Part shown: positions 5,481 to 6,126 of the stretch, piece by piece
Layout: every line of letters begins with the position of its first letter
How positions within the stretch are numbered: position 1 is the stretch's first letter
NCBI GenBank assembly: GCA_007134805.1
Contig: SLKB01000326.1
Location: forward strand, 1 to 6,126
DNA from: Paracoccaceae bacterium
GTDB taxonomy: Bacteria > Pseudomonadota > Alphaproteobacteria > Rhodobacterales > Rhodobacteraceae
DNA length: 6,126 bases
Direction of reading: 5' to 3'
Notes under the pieces: model-generated
Told to the model about the DNA's origin: nothing
The model's database searches: none
What the model saw: the letters and a program-made list of their open reading frames with translations, nothing else
Program-made: the position numbers and the translations under genes

Positions 5481-6126
5481 ATGGCATTTCCTGAGCGGTT
5501 TTCGAACCTGCCAGAATACGCATTCCCGCGCCTGCGTGCGCTTCTGGACCCGCACCCGCCGGGCGCCGAGCCTGTGGCCATGTCGATCGGCGAGCCGCGC
5601 CATGCCATGCCGCCCTTCCTGGCGGAGGTGCTGAACGCCCATCTCGATGGCTTTGCGCGCTATCCGGTAAATGAGGGGATCGCGCCGCTCCTTTCGGCCA
5701 TCCGCGCCTGGGTGCGCGGCCGCTATGGAGTGGCGCTTGAGGATGCGAACCTCATGGTGCTCAACGGCACGCGCGAGGGGCTCTTCAACGCAGCGCTCGC
5801 GCTCTGCCCCGAGCAGACGCGCGGCGAAAGGCCATTGATCCTGACGCCAAACCCTTTTTATCAGGTTTATGCGGTTGCGGCACTTGCTGTGGGGGCAGAG
5901 CCGCGCTTTGTGCCCGCGACCGAGGCGACGGGCCATCTGCCCGATTATCGCGCGCTGCCCAAGGCCGATCTCGACCGGGTAGCGATTGCCTATCTGTGCT
6001 CGCCTGCGAACCCGCAGGGGGCTGTGGCCGATGCCACCTACTGGCGTGATCTGATCGCGCTTGCCGAGAGCCATGATTTCCGCATCTTCGCCGATGAGTG
6101 CTATTCCGAGATCTACCGCGACACGC
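5481..6126 (+). CDS. dapC: Class I/II PLP-dependent aminotransferase, DapC-like (3' end outside window)
   Basis: The frame from ATG 5481 runs without a stop to the right edge: 215 codons plus one base of a protein expected to be near 390-400 residues. It starts MAFPERFSNLPEYAFPRLRALL. SIGEPRHAMP (35-44) is the substrate-binding N-terminal block, and YPVNEGIAPLLSAIRAW (61-77) is the Y-P-x-x-x-G-x-x-x-L-R helix of fold-type I enzymes. NGTREGLF (95-102) is the cofactor phosphate loop. TPNPFYQVY (122-130) carries the ring-stacking aromatic. SPANPQG (174-180) has the cofactor Asn177, and ADECYSEIY (204-212) has Asp205 and Tyr208, which bind the PLP ring. The Schiff-base lysine lies beyond the window. 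Resemblance is best to proteobacterial N-succinyl-diaminopimelate aminotransferases (lysine/peptidoglycan precursor pathway); LL-DAP or another amino acid aminotransferase remains possible. GAGG at 5471-5474 sits six bases before the ATG and supports the start. Confidence 0.85.
   Translation, partial: MAFPERFSNLPEYAFPRLRALLDPHPPGAEPVAMSIGEPRHAMPPFLAEVLNAHLDGFARYPVNEGIAPLLSAIRAWVRGRYGVALEDANLMVLNGTREGLFNAALALCPEQTRGERPLILTPNPFYQVYAVAALAVGAEPRFVPATEATGHLPDYRALPKADLDRVAIAYLCSPANPQGAVADATYWRDLIALAESHDFRIFADECYSEIYRDT

Noticed and set aside
5478..6074. A 198-codon minus-strand frame opposite the aminotransferase.
   Set aside because: The plus-strand frame has all expected PLP-binding motifs; this one is its shadow.
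1..6126. A novel defence, mobile or other multi-gene system.
   Set aside because: Every sizeable coding region belongs to a known metabolic or repair family, and no transposase, integrase, nuclease, toxin-antitoxin pair or repeat array was seen.

Overview
The window is a GC-rich stretch of bacterial chromosome carrying ordinary metabolic genes. Protein sequences and codon use (third positions strongly G/C) fit an alphaproteobacterium, most likely of the Rhodobacterales (Rhodobacter/Paracoccus/Roseobacter type). The placement rests on protein resemblance: a MaeB-type malic enzyme, a UbiH/UbiL-type ubiquinone hydroxylase and a DapC-like aminotransferase beginning with a FPxRFSNLPxYAFPRLRALLD-like N-terminus. 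No marker gene confirms it.

Layout from left to right. (1) Bases 1-895, plus strand: the C-terminal part of an NADP-dependent malic enzyme (maeB), cut by the window edge. (2) 911-1786, plus: a ribokinase-like PfkB sugar kinase, 15 nt after maeB with a good ribosome binding site, so probably co-transcribed. (3) 1811-2449, minus: an exported peptide-methionine sulfoxide reductase A, convergent with the kinase. (4) 2450-2611: a 162-nt spacer of very high GC packed with four perfect inverted repeats, two with identical arms, plus a candidate msrA promoter. (5) 2612-3838, minus: a UbiH/UbiL-family FAD hydroxylase of ubiquinone synthesis. (6) 3839-3968: a 130-nt divergent intergenic region with a good promoter for ubiH placed so that the transcript would be leaderless, and a 9-bp inverted repeat facing the other gene. 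(7) 3969-5294, plus: an amidase-signature hydrolase with a complete Lys/Ser/Ser triad. (8) 5295-5480: a spacer with a weak candidate terminator. (9) 5481 to the right edge, plus: the first 215 codons of a class I aminotransferase (dapC-like).

The genes do not form one pathway. They touch C4/C3 carbon flow (maeB), sugar phosphorylation, repair of oxidised periplasmic proteins (msrA), the respiratory quinone (ubiH), amide hydrolysis, and probably lysine/diaminopimelate synthesis. I saw no mobile element, CRISPR array, tRNA, rRNA, phage gene or defence-like cassette, and no evidence of a new multi-gene system. The most interesting signals are non-coding: the hairpin cluster before msrA and the apparently leaderless ubiH promoter.
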